The position numbers and the translations under genes were made by a program. The notes beneath the pieces are model-generated. The model had not been told where the DNA came from. It made no database searches and saw only the letters and a list, made by a program, of their open reading frames with translations. From the NCBI GenBank assembly GCA_963839475.1, contig CAWIVH010000013.1:186001-250000 (forward strand): DNA of 64,000 nt, written 5' to 3'. Position 1 is the stretch's first letter. Each line of letters begins with the position of its first letter. The stretch comes from CAWIVH01 sp963839475 (GTDB taxonomy: Bacteria > Acidobacteriota > UBA6911). Below are positions 1-9,238 of the stretch, piece by piece.

Positions 1-2
1 AT

Positions 3-500
3 GCGGCGGGAAACATCTATTTGGTTGATCAGGGTGCTTCCGAATTCCTGCCAGGGATTGGAGGGTGGAACAGGGAATTCCTTCCCCGCTGGCTGGCCAT
101 TGCCCTGATTGTCCTAACCCCCGTTGCGATTTTGCTGATCGGGGTGGTGAAAAGGCGGCGACCGTTTCTCAACCTCGGTTTTTTCCTGGCTTTGTTATCC
201 CTCGGCACCCTGAGGATGTTTTTCCACGCAGCGCCTCCGTGGGTTGTGCTTTCCGCCGCTGGCGTAATGCTTTTCATCGCGGCAGCAGTTCTCGGCCGGT
301 ATCTCGCTTCTGGAATAGATGGAGAACGTTACGGTTTCACGGCAAATCCGCTGCTGACGGATACGGGTAGGAGAGGTGTGGCTGAGATTGTCGCAAGTCT
401 TGCGGCAGCTACGCCCGGGCCAGCCTCTACGACGGAAAAAACTTCCTTCGATGGCGGGGGAGGCAAATTCGGTGGCGGCGGCGCTTCCGGGGAGTTTTAA
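3..500 (+). CDS. C-terminal part of a membrane protein with a Gly-rich tail (5' partial)
   Basis: The reading frame is open to the left edge of the window, so the gene starts outside it; about 165 residues are visible. Two or three hydrophobic segments follow a short Trp/Phe-containing stretch: one with the core LAIALIVLTPVAILLIGVV, one around FFLALLSLGTL and one around VVLSAAGVMLFIAAAVL. The protein ends in a flexible tail rich in Gly and Phe with two GGGG runs, closing in GASGEF. Such Gly-rich tails are common at the ends of TPM-domain (YgcG-like) and DUF2207 membrane proteins, but the diagnostic domain would lie upstream and cannot be seen. The family is therefore a guess. The stop lies 64 bases before the next gene. 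Confidence 0.6.
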   Translation, partial: AAGNIYLVDQGASEFLPGIGGWNREFLPRWLAIALIVLTPVAILLIGVVKRRRPFLNLGFFLALLSLGTLRMFFHAAPPWVVLSAAGVMLFIAAAVLGRYLASGIDGERYGFTANPLLTDTGRRGVAEIVASLAAATPGPASTTEKTSFDGGGGKFGGGGASGEF

Positions 501-564
501 ATCGAAGCCAGCCTCCATCCGAAACATGGTGCAACCCCCTTGCACCCTCGAATACAATGGCGCA

Positions 565-1746
565 ATGCCACCCCCTCAGAACTCAAATACACGCATGCAG
601 ACACAACAAGCGGGCAGCCTTGAATTGGTTTGCGCGTGCGTAGTCGGTTTCGCTTTTTCCGCGAACTACACCAACCACGCGCCATTGGTGCCGGCTCTCA
701 CCCAGGCTTTTGGGTTCAGCCTGGCCCTGGCCGGATTTCTCACCACCGGCATTTTTCTGACCCATGCTGCGATGCAGGTCCCCGGTGGTCATATGGCCGA
801 TCGGCTGGGCGCGAGGCGAATGGTAACCATTGCCCTGGCGCAGGTGTGCCTGGGGAATTATGCCATTGCCTTTGCCACCAGCTACTGGCAACTGCTGATG
901 TGGAAGATCTTCGTCGGGCTGGGAACAGGGACATGCTTTGTCGCCGGCGCACGTTACATCTCGGCGGCCTATCCCGGCAACCGCGCGCACCTCGCTCAAG
1001 GCTACTACGGCGGCTCGGTTCTGCTCGGGTCCGGTTTTGTCATCTTTGCCGTGCCCCGGTTCGCCGCTGCCTTTGGCTGGCGAGGCGGATTTTTCGTCAC
1101 CGCAGCGGTGGCCACGGCCGCCTGGCTCCTGTGGGTAATGGCGGCGCCGGCATCCAGCGGGCAGCACCATTCGCCCGGCAGCTTTGCCGGCATGATTGCC
1201 AATCGCCAATTGTGGCTGCTCGGGCTGGTGCAGATGGCGTCTTTCGGGCTTGTCCTGGTCATCAGCTCCTGGATTACTACATTTCTGCGACGGTCTCTGC
1301 AAATCGATGCCGTGCGCGCCGGGCTGATCGGCTCAATTGCGCTGATGCTGGGCATAATCATGCGGCCGTTGGGTGGCGTTCTGGCGCGCTGGATGGGAGT
1401 CCGCCGGCTGCTCAGCCTCAGCCTCGTTCTCAGCGCTGCAGGATGTTTTCTGCTTGCATTAGCCGGGAAATCGTTAATTTGGACTGCATGCGCCATAGTA
1501 TTCATTGGCGTGGGCTGCGGATGTCCCTATGCTGCGCTCTTCACCCGTGCTGCAGCGCTTTATCCGGGGCGGGCCGGTGCTGCGATGGGGCTGGTGAACA
1601 TGCTCGGCATTGTCATGATCCTTGCTGCACCGCCGCTGATCGGCCGGCTCGTGGACTGGAGCGGAAGCTTTCAATCCAGTTTCTTTGCCCTGGGCGGGTT
1701 TTCGCTGCTCGTGCTGGTGAGCACATTAGGGATACGCGAATCATGA
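565..1746 (+). CDS. Major facilitator superfamily transporter (possible malonate/organic-anion carrier)
   Basis: This is a 393-residue MFS permease of the inner membrane. Twelve hydrophobic segments alternate with short loops. The loop between TM2 and TM3 carries the MFS signature-like GGHMADRLGARR at about residues 73-84, and the equivalent second-half loop carries GGVLARWMGVRR. The start at 565 gives a normal-length permease; a second ATG at 595 is also possible, while the open frame further upstream reads through the end of the previous gene. The stop overlaps the start of the acyl-CoA synthetase gene by four bases (ATGA), so the two are translationally coupled. The partner resembles malonyl-CoA synthetase, so malonate or a related acid is the likely substrate. 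That is inference from context. Confidence 0.85.
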   Translation: MPPPQNSNTRMQTQQAGSLELVCACVVGFAFSANYTNHAPLVPALTQAFGFSLALAGFLTTGIFLTHAAMQVPGGHMADRLGARRMVTIALAQVCLGNYAIAFATSYWQLLMWKIFVGLGTGTCFVAGARYISAAYPGNRAHLAQGYYGGSVLLGSGFVIFAVPRFAAAFGWRGGFFVTAAVATAAWLLWVMAAPASSGQHHSPGSFAGMIANRQLWLLGLVQMASFGLVLVISSWITTFLRRSLQIDAVRAGLIGSIALMLGIIMRPLGGVLARWMGVRRLLSLSLVLSAAGCFLLALAGKSLIWTACAIVFIGVGCGCPYAALFTRAAALYPGRAGAAMGLVNMLGIVMILAAPPLIGRLVDWSGSFQSSFFALGGFSLLVLVSTLGIRES

Positions 1747-3203
1747 ATCTGACGGACCTTTTCGATCTTTCGTTCCAAAACCGCCGTGACCATGTTGCCC
1801 TTGAGTTTTGCGGGCAGCAATTTACCTTTGGCGATATCGACATCAGGAGCAATCGTTTAGCGCGGTTGCTCATGAAGCGGGGATTGAAGGCAGGTGACCG
1901 CCTCTGCGTGTTCCTCTCCAATAGCACTTGGATGATTGATCTCTTCCTCGCCTGTGTGAAACAGGGGGTGATCTTCGTGCCGATCAATATCCTCTATAAA
2001 GAGCGCGAAATCACTCATATTCTCACAGATGCCGATCCAAGTGCGGTGGTGACCGCGGTGAGGGATTTTCCCGGCAAAATTCCGGTCTGGAGTCCGGAGG
2101 AGTTGGCTGGAGAAGCCGGGAGTCTGAGTGTGGAACGGCCCATCGTCACGCTTGACGGGGACGCGCCGGCTGCGCTTGTCTACACATCAGGCACCACCGG
2201 CGTCTCGAAGGGCGCCATACTCAGCCACAACAATTTTGCCGCCAACGCACTGAATCTGCTCACCTGCTGGCAGATTTCTGCAGAAGACCGATTTCTGCTG
2301 CCGCTGCCCCTGTTCCACGTGCATGGCCTGGCCAACGGGCTGCACATCTGGCTCATGAGCGGATGCCGCATGCGGCTTCTGGAGCGGTTTGAGCACCAGA
2401 CAGCGGCCGAGCAGTTTCTCGACTTCCGACCCACCCTGTTTTTTGGCGTGCCGACCATTTACGTGCGCCTGCTCGACACTCCTGCCGATCAGGCTCGTGA
2501 GATCGGCAGCGTCATGCGGCTCTTCGTTTCCGGATCCGCGCCGCTGCCGGCGCAGGTTCTCGAAGACTTCCGCAGGATTTTCGGGCATGTGATCCTGGAG
2601 CGTTATGGCATGACGGAAACACTCATGAACATCAGCAATCCCTATGCAGGCGAGCGCCGCGCCGGGACTGTGGGTCTGCCGCTGCCGGGGATTTCAATCC
2701 GGCTGCTCGACCAGCAAGGCGAGCCGGCGCCTGACGGTGAAACGGGTGAGATCTATCTGCGAGGTCCCAACGTTATTTCCGGCTACTGGAAGCGGGAGGA
2801 TGCTACCAAAGCCGCATTTGTCGATGGCTATTTCCGCACCGGGGACCTGGCCGTCCGTTCACGCGACGGCTATTACACCTTGCAGGGGCGGAGGAGCGAT
2901 CTGATCATCTCAGGCGGATTCAACATCTATCCGCGAGAAATCGAGGAGTTCCTTGAGGAGCAGCCGTTGGTTGCAGAAGCCGCCGTGGTCGGCGCTCCAG
3001 ATGAACTGCGCGGGGAAGTCACCATCGCCTACATTGTGCCCCGCGGTGTCCCGAATGCCGCGGACTTGAAAGAGGCGTGCCGCGCCGCCCTGGCTTCTTT
3101 CAAAGTTCCCCGCGCATTTATTTTCGTCGACAGACTGCCGCGAACCGCCTTGGGAAAAATCCAGAAACACCTGCTTCCCCCTCCAGGTCTTCCAAGAGAG
3201 TGA
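1743..3203 (+). CDS. matB: Malonyl-CoA synthetase-like acyl-CoA ligase (MatB family)
   Basis: A 486-residue member of the ANL (AMP-forming acyl-CoA synthetase) superfamily. The phosphate-binding loop YTSGTTGVSKG lies near residue 147, the acyl-adenylate motif ERYGMTET near 286, the hinge GRRSDLIISGG near 382, and the C-terminal catalytic Lys in ALGKIQK. The residues after the adenylate motif (SNPYAGERRAGTVG) closely follow the pattern typical of MatB, which makes malonyl-CoA from malonate, CoA and ATP. It is therefore assigned as malonyl-CoA synthetase rather than a fatty-acid ligase. It overlaps the MFS gene by four bases, giving an uptake-plus-activation pair. No malonyl-CoA decarboxylase is seen in the window. 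Substrate specificity is inferred from motif resemblance. Confidence 0.8.
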   Translation: MNLTDLFDLSFQNRRDHVALEFCGQQFTFGDIDIRSNRLARLLMKRGLKAGDRLCVFLSNSTWMIDLFLACVKQGVIFVPINILYKEREITHILTDADPSAVVTAVRDFPGKIPVWSPEELAGEAGSLSVERPIVTLDGDAPAALVYTSGTTGVSKGAILSHNNFAANALNLLTCWQISAEDRFLLPLPLFHVHGLANGLHIWLMSGCRMRLLERFEHQTAAEQFLDFRPTLFFGVPTIYVRLLDTPADQAREIGSVMRLFVSGSAPLPAQVLEDFRRIFGHVILERYGMTETLMNISNPYAGERRAGTVGLPLPGISIRLLDQQGEPAPDGETGEIYLRGPNVISGYWKREDATKAAFVDGYFRTGDLAVRSRDGYYTLQGRRSDLIISGGFNIYPREIEEFLEEQPLVAEAAVVGAPDELRGEVTIAYIVPRGVPNAADLKEACRAALASFKVPRAFIFVDRLPRTALGKIQKHLLPPPGLPRE

Positions 3204-3544
3204 GCCTGTGTTCGTGACCTATGGCTCTCAACATCGCTTGGCGTCTCTCCCGACACGGTCATGCGGGTTTGGCGTCTTGTCAAAGCCAGGTTATCGGGGG
3301 AGATGAGGCACGGAGCAGCGCCCAGTGAGGCTTGACCGTTGGCTGCAGACCGAGGTTTCCAGCGTTGCGGAATCGGTATGCAAGCCGGACAATCGGCAGC
3401 CAAGGCGGCCCGGCTCGAGGGTTGAGAAGGGGGTTTTTCGGGACCTGGTTCCACCCACTCTATTGACAAGCATGGCAAGGCTTTGAGAATGTATTCGAAG
3501 TTCAAGACAAGCATTCTGCCGTGGTGAACGGGGAGGAGAAGAAG
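3204..3544. other. Intergenic region, 341 bases
   Basis: No gene is supported between matB and the PilZ gene. Open frames here on the minus strand are low-complexity shadows without domain signatures. The only signal seen is a sigma70-like promoter candidate near its right end (listed separately). Confidence 0.5.
3463..3490 (+). promoter_or_regulatory. Candidate sigma70 promoter for the PilZ gene
   Basis: A perfect TTGACA at 3463-3468 is followed after 16 bases by GAGAAT at 3485-3490, which matches four of six consensus -10 positions. The predicted start of transcription lies about 45-50 bases before the PilZ start codon. Identified by eye only. Confidence 0.35.
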
Positions 3545-3925
3545 TTGTTTTCCGGTAGCAAGAACAACAAGGATCGGAGGTTGATTTCACGTATACCGGC
3601 GCAGCTATCGTGTACGTTCACCTATGAGGGGATTTCCCGTCCTGCAATCATCCTTGATATTTCTCACCGCGGGGCATTGATCTCCTCGAATTTCCTTCCC
3701 CCGAAAGACTGTCAAATCACGATCACCATCGAACCGCCGCACTCGCAGCGTCCGATCACGCTTACGGGCATCGTTGTGCGCGGTTGGTGGGGCAAGTCCC
3801 GAGAAGGTGACGTCAGCCGGTTCGGGATCCGGATCAGCGACGTTTCATCCGGCTTCATCGGTCTGCTGCACGGATTGATCTCGAAGGCGGCGGCCAAGCC
3901 CTCCGAAAAAGCCGGAGACCCATAG
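3545..3925 (+). CDS. PilZ domain protein (c-di-GMP binding)
   Basis: A small cytoplasmic protein of about 126 residues that is almost entirely one PilZ domain. The two c-di-GMP-binding motifs are visible: an RRxxxR-type motif (RRLISR) near the N-terminus and DISHRG, matching D/NxSxxG, about 35 residues later. The family binds cyclic di-GMP and passes the signal to a partner. No partner is encoded alongside; the gene appears monocistronic. The start is chosen as TTG at 3545 because a strong ribosome-binding site, GGGGAGGAG, ends six bases before it. Two GTG codons at 3521 and 3524 are alternatives but lack such a site. Confidence 0.85.
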   Translation: MFSGSKNNKDRRLISRIPAQLSCTFTYEGISRPAIILDISHRGALISSNFLPPKDCQITITIEPPHSQRPITLTGIVVRGWWGKSREGDVSRFGIRISDVSSGFIGLLHGLISKAAAKPSEKAGDP

Positions 3926-3934
3926 TGTCCGCGC

Positions 3935-3957
3935 AACTGCTGAGTTGCAGTTTTATT
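3935..3957 (+). terminator. Weak hairpin plus T-rich tail after the PilZ gene
   Basis: AACTGC and GCAGTT form a 6-bp stem with a 6-base loop ten bases after the PilZ stop, followed by TTATT. The stem is short and AT-rich, so function as a terminator is uncertain. Confidence 0.3.
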
Positions 3958-4211
3958 GCACTCCGCGGATTCCTGCCAGGAGGTTTGCGCAAATCGCAGG
4001 GTCAGCATTTCGGCATCAGGTCATAACCCTAATCCTCTGGATTTTCATCCGGAGATTTCGCGCTGGGCGGTGTCTCATCTGAGAAAGGTCATCCTAGCGG
4101 CCGGCATAGATCGCGGTTGAAGATGACACCTTCGGCAGAACGCTGGAGGGGTGAATGAGCGCCTTGAATGTGGCGCGAAACGTGTTGAAACCCTTTTTAG
4201 AGTTTTGAGCC

Positions 4212-5210
4212 ATGATGAAGCTCTATGGCGGAATCGATCTTGGCGGGACGAATATTAGCGCGGCGCTTGCGGATGACGCAGGCAGAGTCGTAGCTTCCGA
4301 AAAGATTCCGACTCGCTCGCACGAAGGGCCGGAGGCGGTTCTGGAGCGAATATCTGCCGTGATCAACGATCTGGCGTCCAGGACCGGAGCACGCCCTTCA
4401 GCGCTGGGGATAGGCATACCGGGTCTGATTGATATCGAAGCCGGGATAACGAAGTTCCTGCCGAATTTCCCCACGCAGTGGCGCGGCGTCCCGGTGCGGT
4501 CGGCGGTCGAGCCTAAAATCGGGTGCCCTGTCCATCTCTTGAACGATGCCCGCGCCGCAACTTTGGGAGAATTGGTTTTCGGGCACGGCAAATCCGCACG
4601 CACCATGGTCTATTTCGGCCTTGGGACCGGAGTGGGAGGCGGTGTCGTGGTGAATGGCCGGCTGTTGCTTGGACCTTTGGGGGCGGCGGGGGAACTGGGC
4701 CATCAAACGATTCTCCCGGACGGGCCGCTGTGCGGCTGTGGGAATCGGGGCTGTCTGGAGACCCTGGCGAGCGGACCAGCCATTGCAGGGGAAGGAGTGC
4801 GCCTCCTGCTGGCAGGCAATGCGCCAAAGCTCTACGAATTCTGCGCCGGGGATCCGTCCAAAGTGACGCCGGCGGCCATGGAAGTAGCGGCCCGAGCCGG
4901 GGATGCCGCAGTGCAAGCGGCCATCGAGCGCGCCGCGTCCTGGCTGGGGATCGGCGCTGCGAATCTGGTAACCATTCTTCACCCGGACCTTGTGGTGATT
5001 GGGGGCGGCGTGGCTGAATTGGGTGACTTAATCCTGGATCCGGTCAAAGAGACCATCCGCCGGCGCGTCGGTATGTTTCCGACGGACGCCGTGCGGGTGG
5101 AAAAATCACTGCTCGGTGATCGGGCAGGAATCTACGGGGCCATCGCCCTGGCCATCAAGGGCGGGGCAGGCCATGATCGAATGGGAAGAAACCATGAAAT
5201 ACAGCTATGA
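4212..5210 (+). CDS. ROK-family sugar kinase (glucokinase-like)
   Basis: A 332-residue cytoplasmic sugar kinase of the ROK family. The N-terminal phosphate loop is GIDLGGTN. The sugar-binding and catalytic stretch LNDARAATLGE contains the catalytic Asp, followed by FGLGTGVGGG and GELGH. The ROK zinc motif CGCGNRGCLE is intact at about residues 175-184, and a second nucleotide-binding stretch, VVIGGGV, is near residue 260. These features fit a glucokinase or N-acyl-hexosamine kinase; there is no N-terminal DNA-binding domain, so it is an enzyme and not a ROK repressor. Its end overlaps the predicted deoC start by 17 bases. The substrate cannot be fixed from sequence; glucose is the default. 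Confidence 0.88.
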   Translation: MMKLYGGIDLGGTNISAALADDAGRVVASEKIPTRSHEGPEAVLERISAVINDLASRTGARPSALGIGIPGLIDIEAGITKFLPNFPTQWRGVPVRSAVEPKIGCPVHLLNDARAATLGELVFGHGKSARTMVYFGLGTGVGGGVVVNGRLLLGPLGAAGELGHQTILPDGPLCGCGNRGCLETLASGPAIAGEGVRLLLAGNAPKLYEFCAGDPSKVTPAAMEVAARAGDAAVQAAIERAASWLGIGAANLVTILHPDLVVIGGGVAELGDLILDPVKETIRRRVGMFPTDAVRVEKSLLGDRAGIYGAIALAIKGGAGHDRMGRNHEIQL

Positions 5211-5985
5211 AGAGCTTGCGAAAATGATCGATCATTCGCTCCTTCATCCGACAATGACGGATCGGGATCTAGACGACGGTTGCAGACTGGCAGCGAAGTA
5301 TGGCGTCGCGTCTGTTTGCATCAAGCCCTATGCGGTCCGGCGCGCGGCGGAACTGCTCGAAGGGAGCGGAGTCCTGGTCGGAGCAGTTATAGGATTTCCG
5401 CACGGGAGTTCGACGACGGAGTCCAAGCGTTATGAGACGGAGTTGGCCTGCCGTGACGGCGCGGCGGAGATCGACATGGTGCTCAACATCGGCAAAGCAC
5501 TGAGCGGCGATTTCGAGTATGTCGAACGGGATATCCGGGCCGTCTGCGACGAGGCGCGCAAGCACGGCGCGAAGGTGAAGGTGATATTGGAAAACGATTA
5601 TCTGATCCAAGGCGGTGCCGGCCTTTCCAGTGATGAATTCAAACAGAAGTTGTGCCGGCTAAGCGAGCGAGCCGGGGTTGACTGGGTGAAAACTTCGACC
5701 GGCTACGGTTTCGTCAAACAACCGGGCGGAGGCTATAACTATAAGGGAGCGACCGAGCATGATCTGGCCCTGATGCGCAGCAGCGTAACGACAAAAGTTC
5801 AGGTCAAGGCTGCCGGTGGCGTTCGCGATCTCGACGGCCTGATCAAGGTGCGCGACCTTGGTGCGACACGCTGCGGCGCCACCGCGACCGCAGCGATGCT
5901 GGATGAGTACCGGCGGCGCGAAGCCGCCGAAAAGGCCGGGATCAAGTCCGAGGGAAAGGCGGAAAATGGAGGGGGAGAGTACTAG
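5194..5985 (+). CDS. deoC: Deoxyribose-phosphate aldolase
   Basis: A 263-residue class I aldolase that cleaves 2-deoxyribose-5-phosphate to acetaldehyde and glyceraldehyde-3-phosphate. The family landmarks are intact: IDHSLL near the N-terminus, EIDMVLNIG with the catalytic Asp, the Schiff-base Lys in VKTSTGYG, and the second active-site Lys in VKAAGGVR. The start at 5194 is preferred because GGAAGA lies a few bases upstream; an in-frame ATG at 5173 would add seven residues. The gene begins inside the 3' end of the ROK kinase gene, so the two are co-translated. This suggests a shared catabolic role for nucleoside- or sugar-derived carbon, which is inference. Confidence 0.93.
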   Translation: MKYSYEELAKMIDHSLLHPTMTDRDLDDGCRLAAKYGVASVCIKPYAVRRAAELLEGSGVLVGAVIGFPHGSSTTESKRYETELACRDGAAEIDMVLNIGKALSGDFEYVERDIRAVCDEARKHGAKVKVILENDYLIQGGAGLSSDEFKQKLCRLSERAGVDWVKTSTGYGFVKQPGGGYNYKGATEHDLALMRSSVTTKVQVKAAGGVRDLDGLIKVRDLGATRCGATATAAMLDEYRRREAAEKAGIKSEGKAENGGGEY

Positions 5986-6107
5986 ACTGCAACCCGCGCG
6001 ATTCGCTTACTTGCGCTATTTCAGACTGCACAGCCTCTTCTGTTTGCCACTATCCACGAATTCATACCCTTCGGAAGGGGCAGGAATCGCGGCCTTTTCG
6101 AGTGCCT

Positions 6108-9065
6108 ATGAAGAATACGTACTCTTTGAAGACCTTCGAAGAATTGAGCACAGCGGATCTCCATCAAGTGTGCGCACAAAGCAAGGCGGAGGTGCTGCAG
6201 GAACGGGCCTTGGAAATCGAATTGCGCAATGCCGACACCATCCCGAAATTGGAAAAGCTGGTTTTCGGTGGTGCGCGTGATTTATCCGCACGCAGCATTC
6301 ATGAACTGCTGCAGATTTCCAACCGTTTCAGATTGTTCAGCTCGCCGATCCACGAAGTAAGAGTCTATGAAGAATCAACCGACGAGCGATTCAAGTCCGC
6401 CCCCAGGGCCAGAGAGTTTTATATTCTGGCACTCATCAAGCTTGGCAGAATGCGACATGCCATTGCCGAATGCGAGAAATTGCTCAAAGAAGATCCTGAG
6501 AACACCTTCATCATGGGGGTCATCGGAAACATCTATTCCCGGGGCATGACCTGTGCGGAAGCTTGCATGCGGGAACGTGAAAATCAGGAGCATGCCGAAT
6601 TTCGCGGAACCAGCGCCCAAGAGTGGAGGGAATACTTCCCGGACATGAACATCGGGGAAGTCGATATGCCTCATTTGAAAAGGACAAAGTCGACACTGCT
6701 CGAAAAAGCGCTGTATTACTATCGAAAAGGTTTTGTCACCAATCCCTCGTCCTTCCTGGGGCTCGGCTGGCTGATGCGCTTATTGGACAAAAGAATAAGC
6801 CTGTTGGAAGGGGATGCTGAATGTGAGCGCGCACAGGCGATGCGTCCTGCTTCGTTCGATCTACACGCAATGGCTCGGCCCGCTGAAAGTGAACCGGATC
6901 GGCTCGGCCGGGAAATCCAATATCAGTGCCGACTGATTCAAATAATCCTGCAAATGCAGGGAGGCTTTGAGTCGTTGGATTATTGGACGCACCACGGAAG
7001 ACTGGTGCTTTCCTGCTTCCTGGGCGATTCGCCGGAGAGTAGAGCGGAATTAATTCGCCGTGTCCTCCAAACCGCGGACGCAAAATTCCAACTCAGGATC
7101 ACGTACGAAGATCTTTCAAGCCTTTCCGCGATTTTTAAACGGGAAAAGGTGCTGGCCGAGGACACACCAGGGCTCTCACTCCTCGAGGATAAAATCGCAA
7201 AGATTCAGGCCATCTTGCGCGAACTCCTTGCTGCGATGAATGCGTTCGATTCCCAAGCCGGCAAACCCCCCATTGGGCTGGGTCTGACCGGTGCATCCTC
7301 GGCCGGCGACCGCAAGGAAAATGAGCCGGATATCTTTTTAAAAAAGACTATTAGTTTCCGTCCCCTTATCAGCAGTCTGGTGCCCCAGTATATCCCCGGG
7401 GGAATTGGTAGAGTGGGCGCTCGAGTTCCTGATCTGGCAATCACCAGGAATGTGCGTAGTCATCTCCACCAAATAATCGAAAATGTAATATTCCGGGAAC
7501 TGCCCGAGGAACATCAGGCTAACCCAAAAATCGTGATCCGAAAGCTGCAGGAATATGTCGGCAAAAGTCTAAACCTCCAAGAACTTCAGGATTTGAAATC
7601 TCCGTCTCATCACAAGTTCGATACGCGCTCGGATGCCATCATCGCGCTTTCCGGGATCGATGAAGACATGCGGGTCGGCACGCGCACGATCACAGACTTA
7701 ACCGCGGCTTTGCTACTTCAGAACGGAGATTGCCGGGAAACCATGTATCTGAACGGCTCGCTGTTTGCCTGTTATCAACAAATGTTGTTAGCCGGAAAAA
7801 TTCGCGAGGTCTTGGTTCTTATCGATCAGGGCGAATTCGAAAAAGTGGATCAAATCCTCAGACGGGATATTCCGGAGATTATGCGGTATCAACTCAGGGG
7901 AGGGCATGTTTCCATCCATGTCGATTCGATAGCCATGAATGAAAAATACGATGCCCGGCGTGCTTCTCCCGAAAGCATCATGGGCATGGAACGTGTTTAT
8001 GGCATTAAGGACCTGAGGGAAGGAAGGCCACTCAGCCGGTATGAGCTTCACAATTCTATCCTATACGTTAAATATACTGATGGGTTGGAGCGAAATATTG
8101 AACCCGTCGATGCGGTAACTGGCAAGTGGCGTCCTATAGAGCATATACCAGTAGCCGACGGTGGGATTCCCATTATTCCCGATGCGGGAGCACATTTCGA
8201 GAACGTAGCAGAAATACTGCTGTCCAACCTGGTGGAAGAGCATTCCATGTCCTTTTTACATGATGAGCAAACAGGGACAGTGGAGTTGTGCGATGGGTTC
8301 TACAACCAACATCTCTTTGACAGTCCGTATTCATTCGGGTCCAGCATTCTCGGTCCCCTCCAGGCCGCGCATATGGCGGCAGGAGAGAGAAAGCTGGTGC
8401 GCGCCGATGGGACCGTGACAAATTCCAGAGTGCAGATTTCCTTCCTTCCCTATTCTGCCACGGATTATGAACCGTCTCTGGGTGAAGGTGATATCCCCCA
8501 TCAATTCCGGCTGATGGGCCGTATTTTCAAAGGTACTCTCGCTGAGGAGCATAGGAAACTGGAGCAGGGGGCTTCTCCTATTCCCGTGGCCCTTGAACGG
8601 ATGTACGCCTGGCAATTGGAAAGAAGGGCATCCTCTCGTCACCCCGGAATTCTGGAGGTTGGTTTCGCAAAATCTATGCTTGAATTGGCAAGGGATCACT
8701 GCGATATGGTTCAGCTGCTGGAAACTGAGAGATCGTCGCCCATCCTCATGCAAGGAAGAGAGACGGATGGTGTATATCTGGTACTTAGCGGTTCTCTTGA
8801 GGTGACCATTCATGACCTGCCGGTGCTGGATAACGGTAAACCCGTATTCATCACCGCCGGAGGAATCGCCGGAGAGGTCTCGGCCATCCAGGGCGGACTC
8901 GCTACTTCCACCGTGGCTGGCGATGCTGTGGTTTTGAAAATCTCAAAGGATGATTTCTTAAGACAGGTAAATGTGAATCAGGATTTCCGAAAAGGATTGG
9001 AAAGGCTGGTGGAGCTGCGATTGCGACGAGGAGCATCCTTGAAAACGAAACCGCCGGATCCTTGA
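6108..9065 (+). CDS. Large TPR / transglutaminase-like / cyclic-nucleotide-binding protein
   Basis: A 985-residue protein with no signal peptide. Residues about 90-260 contain TPR-like helical pairs (REFYILALIKLGR, AIAECEKLLKEDPEN, LEKALYYYRKGFVTNP). The middle has a transglutaminase/papain-like triad candidate: Cys542 in NGDCRE at the start of a helix, His600 or His604 in GHVSIHVD, and Asp606; GDC followed by an acidic residue is the usual transglutaminase-like nucleophile motif. Residues about 850-965 form a cyclic-nucleotide-binding domain (ILMQGRETDGVYLVLSGSLE, then IAGEVSAIQGG). The gene stands alone, about 120 bases after deoC. The start is ATG 6108; GTG 6102 is an alternative. The proposed role, a ligand-controlled cysteine peptidase or cross-linking enzyme with a TPR docking arm, is inference; no known full-length family is recognised. 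Confidence 0.8.
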   Translation: MKNTYSLKTFEELSTADLHQVCAQSKAEVLQERALEIELRNADTIPKLEKLVFGGARDLSARSIHELLQISNRFRLFSSPIHEVRVYEESTDERFKSAPRAREFYILALIKLGRMRHAIAECEKLLKEDPENTFIMGVIGNIYSRGMTCAEACMRERENQEHAEFRGTSAQEWREYFPDMNIGEVDMPHLKRTKSTLLEKALYYYRKGFVTNPSSFLGLGWLMRLLDKRISLLEGDAECERAQAMRPASFDLHAMARPAESEPDRLGREIQYQCRLIQIILQMQGGFESLDYWTHHGRLVLSCFLGDSPESRAELIRRVLQTADAKFQLRITYEDLSSLSAIFKREKVLAEDTPGLSLLEDKIAKIQAILRELLAAMNAFDSQAGKPPIGLGLTGASSAGDRKENEPDIFLKKTISFRPLISSLVPQYIPGGIGRVGARVPDLAITRNVRSHLHQIIENVIFRELPEEHQANPKIVIRKLQEYVGKSLNLQELQDLKSPSHHKFDTRSDAIIALSGIDEDMRVGTRTITDLTAALLLQNGDCRETMYLNGSLFACYQQMLLAGKIREVLVLIDQGEFEKVDQILRRDIPEIMRYQLRGGHVSIHVDSIAMNEKYDARRASPESIMGMERVYGIKDLREGRPLSRYELHNSILYVKYTDGLERNIEPVDAVTGKWRPIEHIPVADGGIPIIPDAGAHFENVAEILLSNLVEEHSMSFLHDEQTGTVELCDGFYNQHLFDSPYSFGSSILGPLQAAHMAAGERKLVRADGTVTNSRVQISFLPYSATDYEPSLGEGDIPHQFRLMGRIFKGTLAEEHRKLEQGASPIPVALERMYAWQLERRASSRHPGILEVGFAKSMLELARDHCDMVQLLETERSSPILMQGRETDGVYLVLSGSLEVTIHDLPVLDNGKPVFITAGGIAGEVSAIQGGLATSTVAGDAVVLKISKDDFLRQVNVNQDFRKGLERLVELRLRRGASLKTKPPDP

Positions 9066-9238
9066 GCTTGTTCCTTCGCATCGTGATTTGTCTCTGCCCA
9101 AATTCCCCATCCGTCAAATCTTGAATGCCCCCTGTTTCCATGCCTCGCATTTCAAAACGCTTCCACTCCTCAATGCCGGACAGGGAAAAGCCTTACTTTT
9201 CGCGAATGGATGGTTTATATTCCCCTGTCTTTCCGCCG

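Noticed and set aside
3029..3590. Two overlapping minus-strand open frames of 161 and 99 codons
   Set aside because: They overlap the matB end and intergenic DNA, have no ribosome-binding site or recognisable domain, and are low-complexity Arg/Ser/Pro-rich sequence typical of antisense shadows.
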